Source: Cytobacillus praedii (GTDB lineage: Bacteria > Bacillota > Bacilli > Bacillales > Cytobacillaceae). Taken from it: a DNA stretch of 64,000 nt. Below the pieces are notes generated by a model. That model did not search any database. It saw only the letters and a program-made list of their open reading frames with translations, and was not told the origin of the DNA. The DNA lies in the NCBI RefSeq assembly GCF_001439605.1, contig NZ_LMBX01000014.1, positions 79,011 through 143,010 on the forward strand, given 5' to 3'. Below, piece by piece: positions 44,979 to 55,777 of the stretch. Numbering within the stretch: position 1 is the stretch's first letter; each line of letters starts with the position of its first letter. The translations under genes were made by a program, and so were the position numbers.

Positions 44979-46169
44979 TCATTCTCCTCTTTGAAATACT
45001 TTTTCTTCGAATCTACTTGCAGATAGTGCTGTTTTAAAGTCCCTTAATAAATCCTCTGAGTTCTCCAAACCAACAGAAAGGCGAAGGAGGCTATTACTAA
45101 TTCCTCGTTTTTCACGTTCATGTAAGGGCATGGCTGCATGGGACATTTTTGCAGGGTAGGAAAGGATGGATTCCACAGCACCAAGACTCACAGCAAACAC
45201 AGGAATTTTCACCTTTGAAACAAAATCTCTTAATATCCTTTCATTTTCAAGTTCAAAAGAGAGGACAGCACCAGCATCTTTTGCTTGCCTGCCTTGTAAA
45301 ACATAGTGTGGATGGTCCTCTAGGCCAGGATAGTAAACATTTTTGATGGCTGGATTTTCCTTAAGGGCTTGGGCGATTTGTTTGGCCGATTGGATAGATT
45401 GAGCAAGCCTCACATGTAACGTTTTGATTCCGCGTAGAACGAGCCAAGCATCCTGTACACCAAGCACTGCTCCAAATGAATTTTGCAAAAATCCAATTCT
45501 ATCTGCTAGAACTGGGTCCTTTACTACAGAAAGTCCAGCAACAACATCACTATGCCCTGATAAAAACTTTGTTGCACTATGCAGAACAATATCTGCTCCT
45601 AAAGTCAATGGCTTTTGTAATGCAGGTGTTAGGAAGGTATTATCAACGAAGGTTAAAGCACCATGGGCCTTAGCGATCGAGCTGATTGCTTTAATATCAG
45701 TAACTTTCAGCAGTGGATTGGATGGAGTTTCAACGTAAAAGACCTTTGTATTTGGACGAATAGCTTCCTTTACTTTATCTAAATCAGTCATATCAACAAA
45801 AGTATGATTAATTCCATATCTTGAAAGCACTTCAGTGACAAAGCGGTAAGTTCCGCCGTATACATCCTCTGTAATTACTACATGATCTCCCTTTGACAAT
45901 AAAAGGAATGCAGTTGAAATGGCAGCCATTCCTGAAGAAAATGCAAAGCCTCTAGTTCCTTCCTCCATATCAGCTATTACTGTTTCCAATGCTTCTCTCG
46001 TTGGATTCAAGCTTCGGCTATAGTCGTACTTTCCAAATGAATCGATATCATACTGATGGAAAGTAGATGCGTGTTGAATTGGAACACTGACTGCACCAGT
46101 TGGATGATCAATTTTTTGACTATTATGAAGAAGTTTTGTCTGAAAACTCCATGACTCTATCTCACACAT
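44979..46169 (-). CDS. metC: Cystathionine beta-lyase
   Basis: This 396-residue PLP enzyme of the Cys/Met-metabolism family has [20 protein letters not shown] and the PLP lysine in [17 protein letters not shown], near 199-210. It cleaves cystathionine to homocysteine. The start behind CGGAGG lies within the end of metI (13-nt overlap). Assignment of beta-lyase rather than gamma-lyase or synthase rests on position in a metI-metC pair, as in B. subtilis. Confidence 0.9.
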   Translation of the reverse strand: MCEIESWSFQTKLLHNSQKIDHPTGAVSVPIQHASTFHQYDIDSFGKYDYSRSLNPTREALETVIADMEEGTRGFAFSSGMAAISTAFLLLSKGDHVVITEDVYGGTYRFVTEVLSRYGINHTFVDMTDLDKVKEAIRPNTKVFYVETPSNPLLKVTDIKAISSIAKAHGALTFVDNTFLTPALQKPLTLGADIVLHSATKFLSGHSDVVAGLSVVKDPVLADRIGFLQNSFGAVLGVQDAWLVLRGIKTLHVRLAQSIQSAKQIAQALKENPAIKNVYYPGLEDHPHYVLQGRQAKDAGAVLSFELENERILRDFVSKVKIPVFAVSLGAVESILSYPAKMSHAAMPLHEREKRGISNSLLRLSVGLENSEDLLRDFKTALSASRFEEKVFQRGE

Positions 46170-47278
46170 TGCATACCCTCCGTCTGAGCTTTAGCAAAAG
46201 CCTGCTCTAAATCATTTATTAAATCTTCTGCATGCTCAATTCCGACCGAAAAACGCAGTAATCGATTGCATACACCTGTTTCAAACCGGATATGTTCTGG
46301 AATATCAGCATGTGTCTGGGTTGCAGGGTATGTTATAAAGCTTTCTACTCCTCCAAGACTTTCTGCAAAAGTAATGAGGTGGAGAGATTGTAAAAACGGA
46401 TTTACCCATCCTTCATCTTTGATTCGGAATGAAATCATTCCACCTCGTCCTGGATAAAGTACATCAGTAACGGCATCATGTTCAAATAAAAATCTGAAAA
46501 TTTCCTTTGCGTTTCTTTCATGACGTTCCATTCTTAAAGATAGTGTTTTCATTCCACGTATAAGCAGCCAAGAGTCAAACGGACTTAATACCGCACCTCC
46601 TGCATTATGATTAGCAGCTAATGCTTCACAGATTTCCTTGCCCCTTGCTACGATAAGCCCTGCCAATACATCATTATGGCCGCCTATATATTTTGTTGCA
46701 CTGTGGATCACAATATCTGCTCCTAGTTTTAAGGGCTGCTGTAAAAGGGGGGTGAAAAACGTGTTATCAACAATCAGCAAAAGCTGATGTTTTTTCACAA
46801 AATAAGCAACCTCTTCGATATTGGTTTGCTCCATTAAGGGGTTCGTTGGTGTCTCGATAAAAATGGCCTTTGTTCGATCAGTCATTTCTTTTTCCAGGAT
46901 TTCAGCAGAAAAAGATTGAACATATTTACATCGTAATCCCCATTGCTTGCAGCACTGTTTAAATAGCCGATAAGTACCACCATATAAATCCTTTGAAACG
47001 ATAAATTCATCGCCAGATTGAAAGAGGGAGAGGACGGTTAGAATAGCTGCCATACCTGAACTACATGCAAATCCTTGATCGCCATCTTCAAGCTCAGCAA
47101 TGGCCTTTTCAAGCAATTGGCGGGTTGGATTTCCGGTACGGATGTAATCATATCCGGTTGATTGTCCAATTCCTTCATGCCGATAGGCTGTAGAAAAGTA
47201 AACGGGGGGATTAACTGTTCCTGTATCTATTTCACTGCGATTGCCGATTTGGGCAAGAATTGTGTCGAGCTTATGCAT
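46157..47278 (-). CDS. metI: Cystathionine gamma-synthase / O-acetylhomoserine thiolyase
   Basis: This 373-residue enzyme is of the same PLP fold. It has SSGMAAILTVLSLFQSGDEF and the PLP lysine in IHSATKYIGGHNDVLAG near 196-206. In B. subtilis MetI joins O-acetylhomoserine with cysteine or sulphide. It is the first gene after the S-box leader, behind AAGGAG. Confidence 0.92.
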   Translation of the reverse strand: MHKLDTILAQIGNRSEIDTGTVNPPVYFSTAYRHEGIGQSTGYDYIRTGNPTRQLLEKAIAELEDGDQGFACSSGMAAILTVLSLFQSGDEFIVSKDLYGGTYRLFKQCCKQWGLRCKYVQSFSAEILEKEMTDRTKAIFIETPTNPLMEQTNIEEVAYFVKKHQLLLIVDNTFFTPLLQQPLKLGADIVIHSATKYIGGHNDVLAGLIVARGKEICEALAANHNAGGAVLSPFDSWLLIRGMKTLSLRMERHERNAKEIFRFLFEHDAVTDVLYPGRGGMISFRIKDEGWVNPFLQSLHLITFAESLGGVESFITYPATQTHADIPEHIRFETGVCNRLLRFSVGIEHAEDLINDLEQAFAKAQTEGMQCVR

Positions 47279-47307
47279 TATTTACACTCCTTTTGTCTAT
47301 AAAAATA

Positions 47308-47338
47308 AAAAAAGTCTTCTTTAAGAAGAAGACTTTTT
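47308..47338 (-). terminator. S-box-controlled terminator
   Basis: AAAAGTCTTCTT and AAGAAGACTTTT form the stem, followed on the minus strand by a T-rich run, 30 nt before metI. It should form when SAM is bound. Confidence 0.88.
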
Positions 47339-47361
47339 CATAAGCATTAATTAGCCGTTCT

Positions 47362-47473
47362 TCTTATCTTTCAAGTTATAAAAACTTGCAGGAATTAGCA
47401 CCTTATTAATCTGATAGATTAATGGTTGCTGAGGTGTCTACGGGCCTTACCCTCGACCTCTCTTGATAAGAAA
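47362..47473 (-). ncRNA. SAM-I riboswitch (S-box) of the met operon
   Basis: On the minus strand the closing helix CTTATC/GATAAG encloses AAGAGAGGTCGAGGG, GGCCC, ACCTCAGCAACC, a variable arm, and AAGGTGCTAATTCCTGCAA, all in S-box order. It sits upstream of metI-metC-yitJ-metH and ends in a separate terminator. Confidence 0.95.
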
Positions 47474-47493
47474 TCATTATTTAATTATTTCAA

Positions 47494-47523
47494 ACTTTAC
47501 AACATTTATATAATGAAAGTCAA
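47494..47523 (-). promoter_or_regulatory. Promoter of the S-box operon
   Basis: On the minus strand TTGACT (47523-47518), 18 nt, TAAAGT (47499-47494). It is positioned to start transcription just before the riboswitch. The -10 matches only four of six bases. Confidence 0.45.
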
Positions 47524-47884
47524 TGGATTTTGAAAAAATGTGCTAAAGTACAATAATATTATTATGTAAACTAAAAATTCTTCGATATATTTTTCGAATA
47601 AGGAAGTGCTAAAAAAAATTAATTGACCCATTTAACATTTATTTATAAGGAACACAAACACTTTTTTAGTATAAGTTTTTCCTTGGAATAGATAAAAAAA
47701 ATATTTTTCACTATTTTCATATTAAAAACCTTTGAATATCAGGGTTTTACATGGTAGAATGGCTTTGAAAACGATTTATCCTCTGAAAAATATTATTATT
47801 CTAATAATTATCATTTTATGTAAAAAAGTGGATAAAAAGTTTATTTTGCATTTACTACAAATTCAGTTTTGGAGGTCATTTTCC
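47524..47884. other. Upstream region of odhAB with a possible cre site
   Basis: This very AT-rich region between divergent operons has no gene. TGAAAACGATTTAT at 47766-47779 matches 12 of 14 positions of the CcpA cre consensus. The in-frame ORF extension back to 47732 has no binding site; GGAGG at 47871 serves ATG 47885. Confidence 0.4.
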
Positions 47885-50725
47885 ATGAAAAAGCCATTGA
47901 ATGGCGAAAAGCCTTTTGCTGAAGGCTTTCATGGCCCGAACCTTGGCTATGTCATTGAACTATATGAAGCTTACTTAGAGGACCCTAATTCTGTTGATCC
48001 AGAAATGAGGGCCTACTTCGAAACAACTGGAGCACCTGTTATTGAAGACCGAAAAGGGATTGCGGAAATTAGTGGTGTTAATCAAACTGTTCCGCAATTA
48101 GAAAAAACATTGTCAGCTATACGTCTGGCAGATAATATTCGCACATACGGGCATCTAGCCGCAGACATTTATCCATTAAATGATCATGAACCAGAAAAAA
48201 ACCTTTTTGAGCTATCACATTACGGGTTAATAGAAGAGGATCTGTATGCAATCCCTGCAGGAGTCATCTGTAAAGACGCTCCTATTCCGCTTAAGAATGC
48301 GTATGATGCAATAGAATACTTAAAAAGCATGTATATGGGTACGATTGCATTTGAATTTCATCATGTATATGATGCAAATGAAAAAAACTGGCTGCGCCGT
48401 AAAGTTGAATCAGGCAGCTTAAAGCTTAAATTACAAGTCGAAGAAAAAACTAAGATTTTAAAAAGATTGACTGAAGTAGAAGAATTCGAAAAATTTCTTC
48501 ATCGCACATTTGTTGGTCAGAAACGATTTTCAATTGAAGGGCTAGATTCAATGGTGCCCTTACTTGACGAAATTGTTGCAGAATCTGTATCAAAAGGGGC
48601 AAAAACCATTAATATCGGCATGGCTCACCGCGGGCGCTTAAATGTGCTTGCACATGTGCTTGGGAAGCCGTATGAAATGATTTTTGCTGAATTTCAGCAT
48701 GCTCCAAATAAAGAACTTGTACCTTCTGAAGGATCAATTGGTATTAGCTATGGCTGGACAGGTGATGTAAAATATCATCTTGGTCTTGATAAACAAATTA
48801 AAGACGAAAATACGACAGTGACACGTTTGACACTGGCGAATAACCCAAGTCATCTTGAATTTGTCGGTTCTGTTGTCGAAGGTTTTACACGAGCAGCACA
48901 GGATAATCGAACAGCAAAGGGCTATCCAATTGAAAATCTAAACTCGGCAATGTCTATTATTATCCACGGGGATGCCGCATTCCCTGGTCAAGGGATTGTA
49001 GCAGAAACTTTAAACTTAGGTCAGTTAAAGGGTTATAATACTGGTGGCTCCCTCCATATTATTGCAAATAATACAATTGGCTTTACAACAGAATCTCGTG
49101 ATTCACGTTCTACTAGATATGCCAGTGATCTCGCAAAAGGTTATGAGATTCCGATCTTGCATGTGAACGCAGATGATCCGGAAAGCTGTATAGCTGCAGC
49201 AAGATTTGCAAGTGAATACCGAGAAAAGTTTCAGAAAGACTTCCTAATCGATCTTATTGGTTATCGCCGCTTTGGGCATAATGAAATGGACGAGCCAATG
49301 GCAACGAATCCATTAATGTATAAAATCATTAATGAACAGCCAACGGTAAAAGAACTGTATGGACAGAAACTAGTAAATCAGTTAATCATAAGCAAGGCTT
49401 CAGTTGAAAATATAGAAGAAGATGTATTGGTAAAACTTAAAGCTGCCTATGAAAAAGTACCAGCAACAAAAAAAGAAACAGAAGAATTAAATCCGCCAGA
49501 AACAGTAGAAAAAGGCCTGCCAAAGCTTCAAACAGCTGTTCCTTTTGAAACACTTAAGGAAATTAACCAAGAGCTGTTAACATGGCCGGAAAAGTTTACA
49601 GTTTTCAATAAGCTGGACAAAATTCTAAACCGTAGAATGAGCGCTCTTGATGGTGAAAGAAAGATAGATTGGGGTCATGCGGAAACTCTAGCATTTGCAT
49701 CAATTCTTCATGATGGAACGCCTATCCGGCTGACAGGTCAAGATTCTGAGCGAGGCACTTTTGCCCACCGGAATATTGTTTTACATGACAGCAGCACAGG
49801 TAAATCTTATTCGCCACTTCATTTATTATCATCGGCGAAAGCTTCCTTTGCCGTTCATAATAGTCCTTTATCAGAAGCAGCTGTACTTGGATTTGAATAT
49901 GGTTATAATGTATTTGCACCGGAAACGCTCGTTATATGGGAAGCACAATTTGGAGATTTTGCTAACTCTGCACAGGTTATATTCGATCAATTCATCGCTG
50001 CAGGCAGAGCAAAATGGGGACAAAAATCAGGTTTGGTCATGCTGTTGCCACATGGATATGAGGGTCAAGGTCCTGAGCACTCAAGCGCTCGTTTAGAAAG
50101 ATTTTTAACACTAGCAGCAGAGAATAACTGGACTGTAGCTAACTTGAGTTCAGCTGCACAATATTTTCATATTTTACGCAGACAGGCAGCGATTCTGAAA
50201 CGTGAAGAGGTTCGTCCGCTAGTTATAATGGCACCGAAGAGTCTTTTACGTCATCCGCTCGTTGCTTCTAGTGGAAGTGACTTGAGTGAAGGTGAATTTC
50301 AATCAGTCATTGAACAGCCTGGTTTAGGGCAAAATACGGATAAAGTAACTCGGCTTGTTCTCTCCACAGGGAAAATGGCAATTGATTTAGCTGATCACCT
50401 GAAAGCTGTTGATAATCAAGAGTGGTTCCATCTTTTACGAGTAGAAGAAATCTATCCATTCCCGATGGAAGCCATTCATAATATAACGAAACGCTATCCA
50501 AACTTAAAGGAAATCGTTTGGGTACAAGAAGAACCAAAAAATATGGGTTCATGGAATTTTGTTGAACCAAGATTACAATTTATTGCACAGAAGGAAATAG
50601 ATGTTTCCTATATTGGCAGACGCAGACGCTCAAGCCCTTCTGAAGGGGATCCAAATGTCCATAAAAAAGAACAGGCACGAATAATTGAAGAAGCATTTAC
50701 GCATAAGCAAGAGGGAGGAAATTAA
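47885..50725 (+). CDS. odhA: 2-Oxoglutarate dehydrogenase E1 component
   Basis: This 946-residue thiamin-diphosphate enzyme opens with [20 protein letters not shown]. It carries [19 protein letters not shown] near 287, the thiamin-binding [20 protein letters not shown] near 360, and the C-terminal [20 protein letters not shown]. It decarboxylates 2-oxoglutarate in the TCA cycle. ATG 47885 follows GGAGG. odhB begins 1 nt past its stop codon. E3 is not encoded here and is normally supplied by pdhD. Confidence 0.96.
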   Translation: MKKPLNGEKPFAEGFHGPNLGYVIELYEAYLEDPNSVDPEMRAYFETTGAPVIEDRKGIAEISGVNQTVPQLEKTLSAIRLADNIRTYGHLAADIYPLNDHEPEKNLFELSHYGLIEEDLYAIPAGVICKDAPIPLKNAYDAIEYLKSMYMGTIAFEFHHVYDANEKNWLRRKVESGSLKLKLQVEEKTKILKRLTEVEEFEKFLHRTFVGQKRFSIEGLDSMVPLLDEIVAESVSKGAKTINIGMAHRGRLNVLAHVLGKPYEMIFAEFQHAPNKELVPSEGSIGISYGWTGDVKYHLGLDKQIKDENTTVTRLTLANNPSHLEFVGSVVEGFTRAAQDNRTAKGYPIENLNSAMSIIIHGDAAFPGQGIVAETLNLGQLKGYNTGGSLHIIANNTIGFTTESRDSRSTRYASDLAKGYEIPILHVNADDPESCIAAARFASEYREKFQKDFLIDLIGYRRFGHNEMDEPMATNPLMYKIINEQPTVKELYGQKLVNQLIISKASVENIEEDVLVKLKAAYEKVPATKKETEELNPPETVEKGLPKLQTAVPFETLKEINQELLTWPEKFTVFNKLDKILNRRMSALDGERKIDWGHAETLAFASILHDGTPIRLTGQDSERGTFAHRNIVLHDSSTGKSYSPLHLLSSAKASFAVHNSPLSEAAVLGFEYGYNVFAPETLVIWEAQFGDFANSAQVIFDQFIAAGRAKWGQKSGLVMLLPHGYEGQGPEHSSARLERFLTLAAENNWTVANLSSAAQYFHILRRQAAILKREEVRPLVIMAPKSLLRHPLVASSGSDLSEGEFQSVIEQPGLGQNTDKVTRLVLSTGKMAIDLADHLKAVDNQEWFHLLRVEEIYPFPMEAIHNITKRYPNLKEIVWVQEEPKNMGSWNFVEPRLQFIAQKEIDVSYIGRRRRSSPSEGDPNVHKKEQARIIEEAFTHKQEGGN

Positions 50726-50726
50726 G

Positions 50727-51983
50727 GTGGCAGACATAAAAGTACCGGAACTAGCTGAATCGATTACAGAAGGAACGATTGCACAATGGTTAAAAAAGCC
50801 AGGGGATCTCGTAAATAAAGGGGACTACGTTGTTGAGCTTGAAACAGATAAAGTTAATGTCGAGATCATTTCGGAGCATAGCGGGATTTTAAAGGAAGTT
50901 CGTGCGGGGGAAGGCGATACGGTTAATGTCGGTGAAACGATTGCCGTAGTAGATGAAAGCGGAGAAACAGCTGCTGAGTCAGTTCAGCCTCAAGCTGAAT
51001 CTGGAATTGCTCCTATTCAAGAAACACCGAAACCGGCTGTTCAACAAGAAGAATCGGTTCAAACAAGTAATGAGCATAAAAGCCAGCGTCCGATCGCGTC
51101 ACCAGCTGCAAGAAAAATGGCACGTGAAAAAGGGATTGATCTTACACAAGTTCCTACTATTGATCCACTTGGACGTGTCCGTGCTCATGATGTCTCAACC
51201 TTTAACCCTCGTGAGGAAACAAAGCAGCAAGCGACACCAGCTTCAAAACAACAGGCAGTACCTGCTGTTCAGCCTGCTGGAAAAGAAGTCGAGCGTATTC
51301 GCATGACCCGCCGCCGTCAAACGATTGCTAATCGACTTGTAGAGGTGCAGCAAACAGCAGCGATGCTGACAACCTTCAATGAAGTAGATATGACAAATGT
51401 AATGAATTTGCGTAAACGTCGCAAGGATAAGTTTTTGGAAGAAAATGACGTAAAACTAGGATTTATGTCTTTCTTCACAAAAGCGGTTGTAGCTGCATTG
51501 AAAAGAAGCCCTTTATTGAATGCAGAAATTCAAGGCGATGAACTCGTTTTGAAAAAATTCTATGATATAGGAATTGCCGTGTCTGCGAACGAAGGTCTAG
51601 TTGTACCAGTGGTACGCGATGCAGATCGTAAAAACTTTGCTGAAATTGAAAAGGATATTTTAGATCTTGCTGAAAAGGCAAGAAATAACAAATTAGCTTT
51701 ACAAGATTTGCAAGGTGGAACATTTACGATTACAAATGGCGGGGTTTTTGGTTCACTATTATCCACACCTATTCTAAATGGACCACAAGTCGGCATCTTA
51801 GGCATGCATTCCATTAAACTGCGACCAGTTGCTATTGATGCAGAGCGTATGGAGAACCGACCAATGATGTATATTGCATTGTCTTATGACCATCGAATTG
51901 TCGATGGAAAAGAAGCCGTTACTTTCTTATCTAGAGTGAAGGAATTAATTGAAGATCCAGAATCATTGTTATTTGAAGCATAA
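50727..51983 (+). CDS. odhB: 2-Oxoglutarate dehydrogenase E2 component
   Basis: This 418-residue dihydrolipoyl succinyltransferase has an N-terminal lipoyl domain with lipoyl-lysine K42 in [10 protein letters not shown], a linker rich in A, P, Q and E, a peripheral-subunit-binding domain ([20 protein letters not shown]), and a catalytic domain with active-site SYDHRIVDG near 385-395. It starts with GTG behind GGGAGG right after odhA. Confidence 0.96.
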   Translation: MADIKVPELAESITEGTIAQWLKKPGDLVNKGDYVVELETDKVNVEIISEHSGILKEVRAGEGDTVNVGETIAVVDESGETAAESVQPQAESGIAPIQETPKPAVQQEESVQTSNEHKSQRPIASPAARKMAREKGIDLTQVPTIDPLGRVRAHDVSTFNPREETKQQATPASKQQAVPAVQPAGKEVERIRMTRRRQTIANRLVEVQQTAAMLTTFNEVDMTNVMNLRKRRKDKFLEENDVKLGFMSFFTKAVVAALKRSPLLNAEIQGDELVLKKFYDIGIAVSANEGLVVPVVRDADRKNFAEIEKDILDLAEKARNNKLALQDLQGGTFTITNGGVFGSLLSTPILNGPQVGILGMHSIKLRPVAIDAERMENRPMMYIALSYDHRIVDGKEAVTFLSRVKELIEDPESLLFEA

Positions 51984-51989
51984 TAGAGG

Positions 51990-52023
51990 AAGCAGGGTGG
52001 TTGTATCACGCCCTGCTTTTTTG
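51990..52023 (+). terminator. Terminator of odhAB
   Basis: AAGCAGGG and CCCTGCTT form an 8-bp stem with a 13-nt loop, followed by TTTT. Confidence 0.85.
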
Positions 52024-52045
52024 TGTCGATCGAACGAACTCCCAA

Positions 52046-52083
52046 AAATAAAAAAGAGCGATAGGCATCAAAACCTGTCGCTC
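52046..52083 (-). terminator. Terminator of the Sda-like gene
   Basis: GAGCGATAGG and CCTGTCGCTC form a 10-bp stem with one mismatch. On the minus strand TTTTTTATTTTT follows. Confidence 0.82.
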
Positions 52084-52103
52084 CAATTCTGAATTGATTT
52101 CAC

Positions 52104-52235
52104 TTACTTTTTAAATGGTTTTAAACCGCGTTTTGTAATCTCCATTTTCAATATCCTAATCCATTCTTTCTCTGACCCAGACTTTAATGCATCACGATAC
52201 GAGACGACCAATTGTTCATTACTCATAATCTTCAT
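52104..52235 (-). CDS. sda: Sda-like sporulation kinase inhibitor
   Basis: This 43-residue protein reads MKIMSNEQLVVSYRDALKSG, SEKEWIRILKMEITKRGL. It matches the Sda pattern from memory: (M)S(D/N)E-L--SY--A, then (F/W)I---(K/R)-EI-(K/R)R-L, a helical hairpin that blocks autophosphorylation of sporulation kinases such as KinA. GGAGG lies 8 nt before the ATG and a strong terminator follows. It is distinct enough from B. subtilis Sda that it may be a paralogue with a different target. Confidence 0.7.
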   Translation of the reverse strand: MKIMSNEQLVVSYRDALKSGSEKEWIRILKMEITKRGLKPFKK

Positions 52236-52422
52236 TCTGCATACCTCCTGAAATGGATTGAATATCTAGCTTTCATTCATTTTAATCGTTTCCGCTCCAT
52301 TTGAAAACCCTAATTTTCTAAATAGATAAAAAAAGGACTTTCGAACCTTAAAAACGCTAAAAAAAAGTGGTTTACTCAACATAGATTATTCATTGGAAAT
52401 AAATGCATAGGAGGATCCAGCT

Positions 52423-53004
52423 ATGAAATTCGCGAAGCTGATATTTTTTTCCCTGCTTGTTTTAGTCATTACAGCTGGCTGTTCAAAAGAAAAAGAAGAA
52501 ACAAAAAAGGAAGTAATAGCTGAATCAAAGGAAAATGGAGGTGAAAAAGAACAAAATTACGAGAAACAAGCAGAGGCTGAAAATAAAGAAACTGAATCTA
52601 AAGAGGAAGCTGAAGTATATGTAGCAGAAGAAACATTTGAAGAAATTGCATTTCAGAATGTCAACTGGTTCTTTGACTCTCCTGAAAGGCAGCCAAAAGG
52701 GGGGATTTGGGTGTTTACAGAAGAGAAGCATGCTGGTGAATTAGATGAGACATTTGAGTGGGAAAAGGAAGATGTATTACTCGTTCAAGTCAATGATCCC
52801 GCTTATATTAATCATGAAATGACAATAAAAGGGCTCCAAATCATTGATGAAAAAACAGTGAAAATTGTTGTATATTTAGAATCAAAGGAAGCGGAAGGAG
52901 ATACAGTGCCTCGAAGATATGTAACTGTTGAGAAAGATACACTTATTGGGAAAGGCTTCCTTCTTGAAGATGAAAAGACTGGAGAAGCGATAAAGTTAAA
53001 CTAA
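52423..53004 (+). CDS. Lipoprotein of unknown function
   Basis: This 193-residue protein has a signal sequence with lipobox TAGC (C20) and a long charged linker of E, K and A (about 22-68), then a globular domain (about 70-193) with NVNWFFDSPERQPKGGIWVF and VYLESKEAEGDTVPRRYVTV. It should be lipid-anchored and extracellular. No named family is recognised. The start is behind AGGAGG, and a weak hairpin with a T-run follows. Confidence 0.82.
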   Translation: MKFAKLIFFSLLVLVITAGCSKEKEETKKEVIAESKENGGEKEQNYEKQAEAENKETESKEEAEVYVAEETFEEIAFQNVNWFFDSPERQPKGGIWVFTEEKHAGELDETFEWEKEDVLLVQVNDPAYINHEMTIKGLQIIDEKTVKIVVYLESKEAEGDTVPRRYVTVEKDTLIGKGFLLEDEKTGEAIKLN

Positions 53005-53078
53005 GAGAATAGTACATGCTCTCTTTTTTCTTCCTTTCCATTTAAAATAGAAGCAGTTTACTATAAAGGAGCGATTCT

Positions 53079-53876
53079 ATGAACTTAGAACTTGACCATA
53101 TTGTTCATTTTATTAAGGAACATCCAAATGTTTCCGTAGAAAAATGGAAGAATCAAGGGTATCATGCTGTTATGGGCGGAAGCCATGAAAAATGGGGAAC
53201 ATTTAATAGTTTACTCTATGTTGGCAATGCATATATAGAATACTTAACAATCGAGAACCAAGAGATTGCTGCCGACTCTGACAATCCTTTAATCTCTCAA
53301 CTCGTTCATGACTTGTCAAAGGGAGAAGGTTTTGGCCAAATTTGCTTTCGAACAGATAATATGGTTCATTTGAAAACACAGCTTGAGAATAAAGGGTGTC
53401 AAACATATCCAATTTTTAACGGAAGCAGAACAAGGCAAAATGGTTTAATCATTAAGTGGAAAATGCTTTTTATTAAAGACTCTTCAAGCTTGCCCTATCC
53501 ATTTTTTATCGAATGGGAGCAAGAAGATTCAGTTCGGATGAATGATTTAAACTCAAATGGGTATTTGGATGAAAGACTAGCCAAGCATTCTATTCAGTCT
53601 ATTAAGGTAGCTGTTAATGACTGCGAATCGACGGCAAGGGATTGGGCAAATTTATTTGATTTTACCATAATTGGCATTCAATTGGATGAACATTCATCAG
53701 TGAAGAAGGCCATTCTTCAAGGAAACTCGTTTGAAATTCACTTTTGTCAGCCGCATAGTGAGAACAGCTCTATGCATAACATCCTTAGCAAAAGAGGAGA
53801 AAGACCTTTTGAAATTACGTTTGACCCCGTTCTTGATAAAACCTCTTTCACTTTATTTGAAGGGAAGTATAGTTAA
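53079..53876 (+). CDS. VOC family (glyoxalase-like domain) protein
   Basis: This 265-residue protein matches the glyoxalase-like domain family (two beta-alpha-beta modules): LDHIVHFIKEHP at the start, then HEKWGTFNSLLYVGNAYIEY with YIEYLTIEN, and FIEWEQ near 147. The second half has HSIQSIKVAVNDCESTARDW. The substrate is unknown. It starts behind AAAGGAG and is monocistronic with its own terminator. Confidence 0.82.
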   Translation: MNLELDHIVHFIKEHPNVSVEKWKNQGYHAVMGGSHEKWGTFNSLLYVGNAYIEYLTIENQEIAADSDNPLISQLVHDLSKGEGFGQICFRTDNMVHLKTQLENKGCQTYPIFNGSRTRQNGLIIKWKMLFIKDSSSLPYPFFIEWEQEDSVRMNDLNSNGYLDERLAKHSIQSIKVAVNDCESTARDWANLFDFTIIGIQLDEHSSVKKAILQGNSFEIHFCQPHSENSSMHNILSKRGERPFEITFDPVLDKTSFTLFEGKYS

Positions 53877-53887
53877 ATAATGAAAAA

Positions 53888-53917
53888 ATGCGTTACAAGC
53901 TAGTAACGTATTTTTTA
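53888..53917 (+). terminator. Terminator of the VOC gene
   Basis: ATGCGTTAC and GTAACGTAT form a 9-bp stem with a 6-nt loop, followed by six T. Confidence 0.82.
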
Positions 53918-54031
53918 ACCAATTTATTATTATTTGAAAATATTGAATATTAGATAATATATGTTAACATTAATTATAAGGATTTCACGATGTTATGTAG
54001 AACTGTTTAAACGAAAGGGTGATGGTCTCAT

Positions 54032-55684
54032 ATGACAGAGCTGTTAAGCTTGACTGTTGGGAAGCTATTGGAGGAAAAAGCAAAGCTGCATCCAGATCAT
54101 GAAGCAGTTGTATACGCAGATAGAGGACTGCGGATGACGTATAAGCAGTTGAATGAAAATTGCAGACGAGCTGCAAAGGGTTTGATAAAGCTTGGAGTTG
54201 AAAAAGGAGAGCATATTGCAGCTTGGTCAACGAATACACCTGAATGGCTTATTACTCAATTTGCAACTGGCCAAATGGGAGCAGTTCTCGTTACTGTTAA
54301 CACAAATTATCGAACGGCTGAGCTGGAGTATTTATTAAAGCAATCAGATGCGACAACGATTATCTTAATGGAAGAATACCGAGGTGCCTCTTACATAGAA
54401 ATGCTGTATGAAATCGCTCCAGAATTAAAAACAAATGAACCTGGCCGCTTGCAGTGCAGCCGGCTGCCCTTCCTAAAAAATGTCATTGTACTCAGTGAAA
54501 AGCGATTCCCGGGGACTTTTAGCTGGGAAGATATTTTAAATTTAGGTGGCTCTGTGCCTGACTTTCAGCTTGATGAGCGCTTCAATAGGCTTGATCCTGA
54601 TGATGTAATCAATATGCAATATACATCAGGAACAACCGGTTTTCCAAAAGGTGTCATGCTGACGCATAATAATGTCGTTAATAATGCATATAATATCGCT
54701 CATAGCATGCATTTAACAAAAGACGATCGATTATGTATTCCCGTGCCATTTTTCCATTGTTTTGGCTGTGTAATTGGGACGCTCGCATGTGTTTCGGTTG
54801 GAGCAACGATGGTCCCAGTTCAAGAATTTAATCCTAAAGCCGTACTTCAAACCGTTCAGGATGAGAAATGTACAGCTCTTCATGGTGTGCCAACCATGTT
54901 TATAGCAGAATTAAACGATCCTGATTTCAATCAATATGATCTATCTACACTCCGTACGGGAGTAATGGCTGGATCCAATTGCCCTATAGAAGTGATGAAG
55001 GCAGTGATTGAAAAAATGGGTATACGTGAGATTACGATTGCCTACGGACAAACAGAATCATCACCTGTCATTACACAAACGAGAACAGATGATCCAATTG
55101 AACTGCGGGTTGAAACGGTAGGCAAGTCTTTGCCGAATGTTGCGGTAAAGGTGGTTGAACCGGGAACAAGTAAAGAGGTGCCACATGGGGTACAAGGGGA
55201 ACTATGCACAAAAGGCTATCAAGTCATGAAGGGTTATTACAAAAATTCTGACGCAACAAAAGAAGCAATTGATGCGGATGGCTGGCTCCATACTGGAGAC
55301 TTAGCAGTAATGGATGAGCATGGTTACTGCAAGATCACAGGCCGTTTAAAGGATATGATTATCCGGGGCGGAGAAAATATTTATCCGCGCGAAATTGAGG
55401 AATTTCTATACACCCACCCAAGCATTCTTGATGTGCAGGTTGTCGGTGTACCTGATGAGATATTTGGAGAAGAATTGGTCGCTTGGATTATATTAAAAGA
55501 AGGAGAATCAGTAACAAGCGAAGAAATACGTGAATACTGCATAGGAAAAATTTCTCGTCATAAAATCCCGCGGTATTTTGAATTTACGGATGCCTACCCA
55601 ATGACAGCATCTGGTAAAATTCAAAAATATCGGTTGCGTGAGCAGGCTAAAGAGAAAATAGAAAAAGCTCATACGTTGAATTAG
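54032..55684 (+). CDS. Acyl-CoA synthetase, AMP-forming (YngI/FadD-like)
   Basis: This 550-residue adenylate-forming enzyme has the AMP-binding P-loop-like YTSGTTGFPKGVMLTH near 190-205, the acyl-site region PFFHCFGCVIGT, IAYGQTESSP near 337-346, GWLHTGDLA near 426 and RLKDMIIRGGENIYP near 446-460. The catalytic lysine is in SGKIQKYRLRE near the end. It activates a fatty or related acid to its CoA ester. Length and sequence resemble B. subtilis YngI, but no yng catabolic genes are adjacent here. ATG 54032 follows AAAGGGTGATGG. Confidence 0.9.
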   Translation: MTELLSLTVGKLLEEKAKLHPDHEAVVYADRGLRMTYKQLNENCRRAAKGLIKLGVEKGEHIAAWSTNTPEWLITQFATGQMGAVLVTVNTNYRTAELEYLLKQSDATTIILMEEYRGASYIEMLYEIAPELKTNEPGRLQCSRLPFLKNVIVLSEKRFPGTFSWEDILNLGGSVPDFQLDERFNRLDPDDVINMQYTSGTTGFPKGVMLTHNNVVNNAYNIAHSMHLTKDDRLCIPVPFFHCFGCVIGTLACVSVGATMVPVQEFNPKAVLQTVQDEKCTALHGVPTMFIAELNDPDFNQYDLSTLRTGVMAGSNCPIEVMKAVIEKMGIREITIAYGQTESSPVITQTRTDDPIELRVETVGKSLPNVAVKVVEPGTSKEVPHGVQGELCTKGYQVMKGYYKNSDATKEAIDADGWLHTGDLAVMDEHGYCKITGRLKDMIIRGGENIYPREIEEFLYTHPSILDVQVVGVPDEIFGEELVAWIILKEGESVTSEEIREYCIGKISRHKIPRYFEFTDAYPMTASGKIQKYRLREQAKEKIEKAHTLN

Positions 55685-55777
55685 ATTTCTACTTATTTAT
55701 TTTCCTCTAGATGTTTAAAACAGTCTAGAAAGGTGGTATATAACTATTGCCATCTTCTTAGAGAGAGGTTTATAAAT

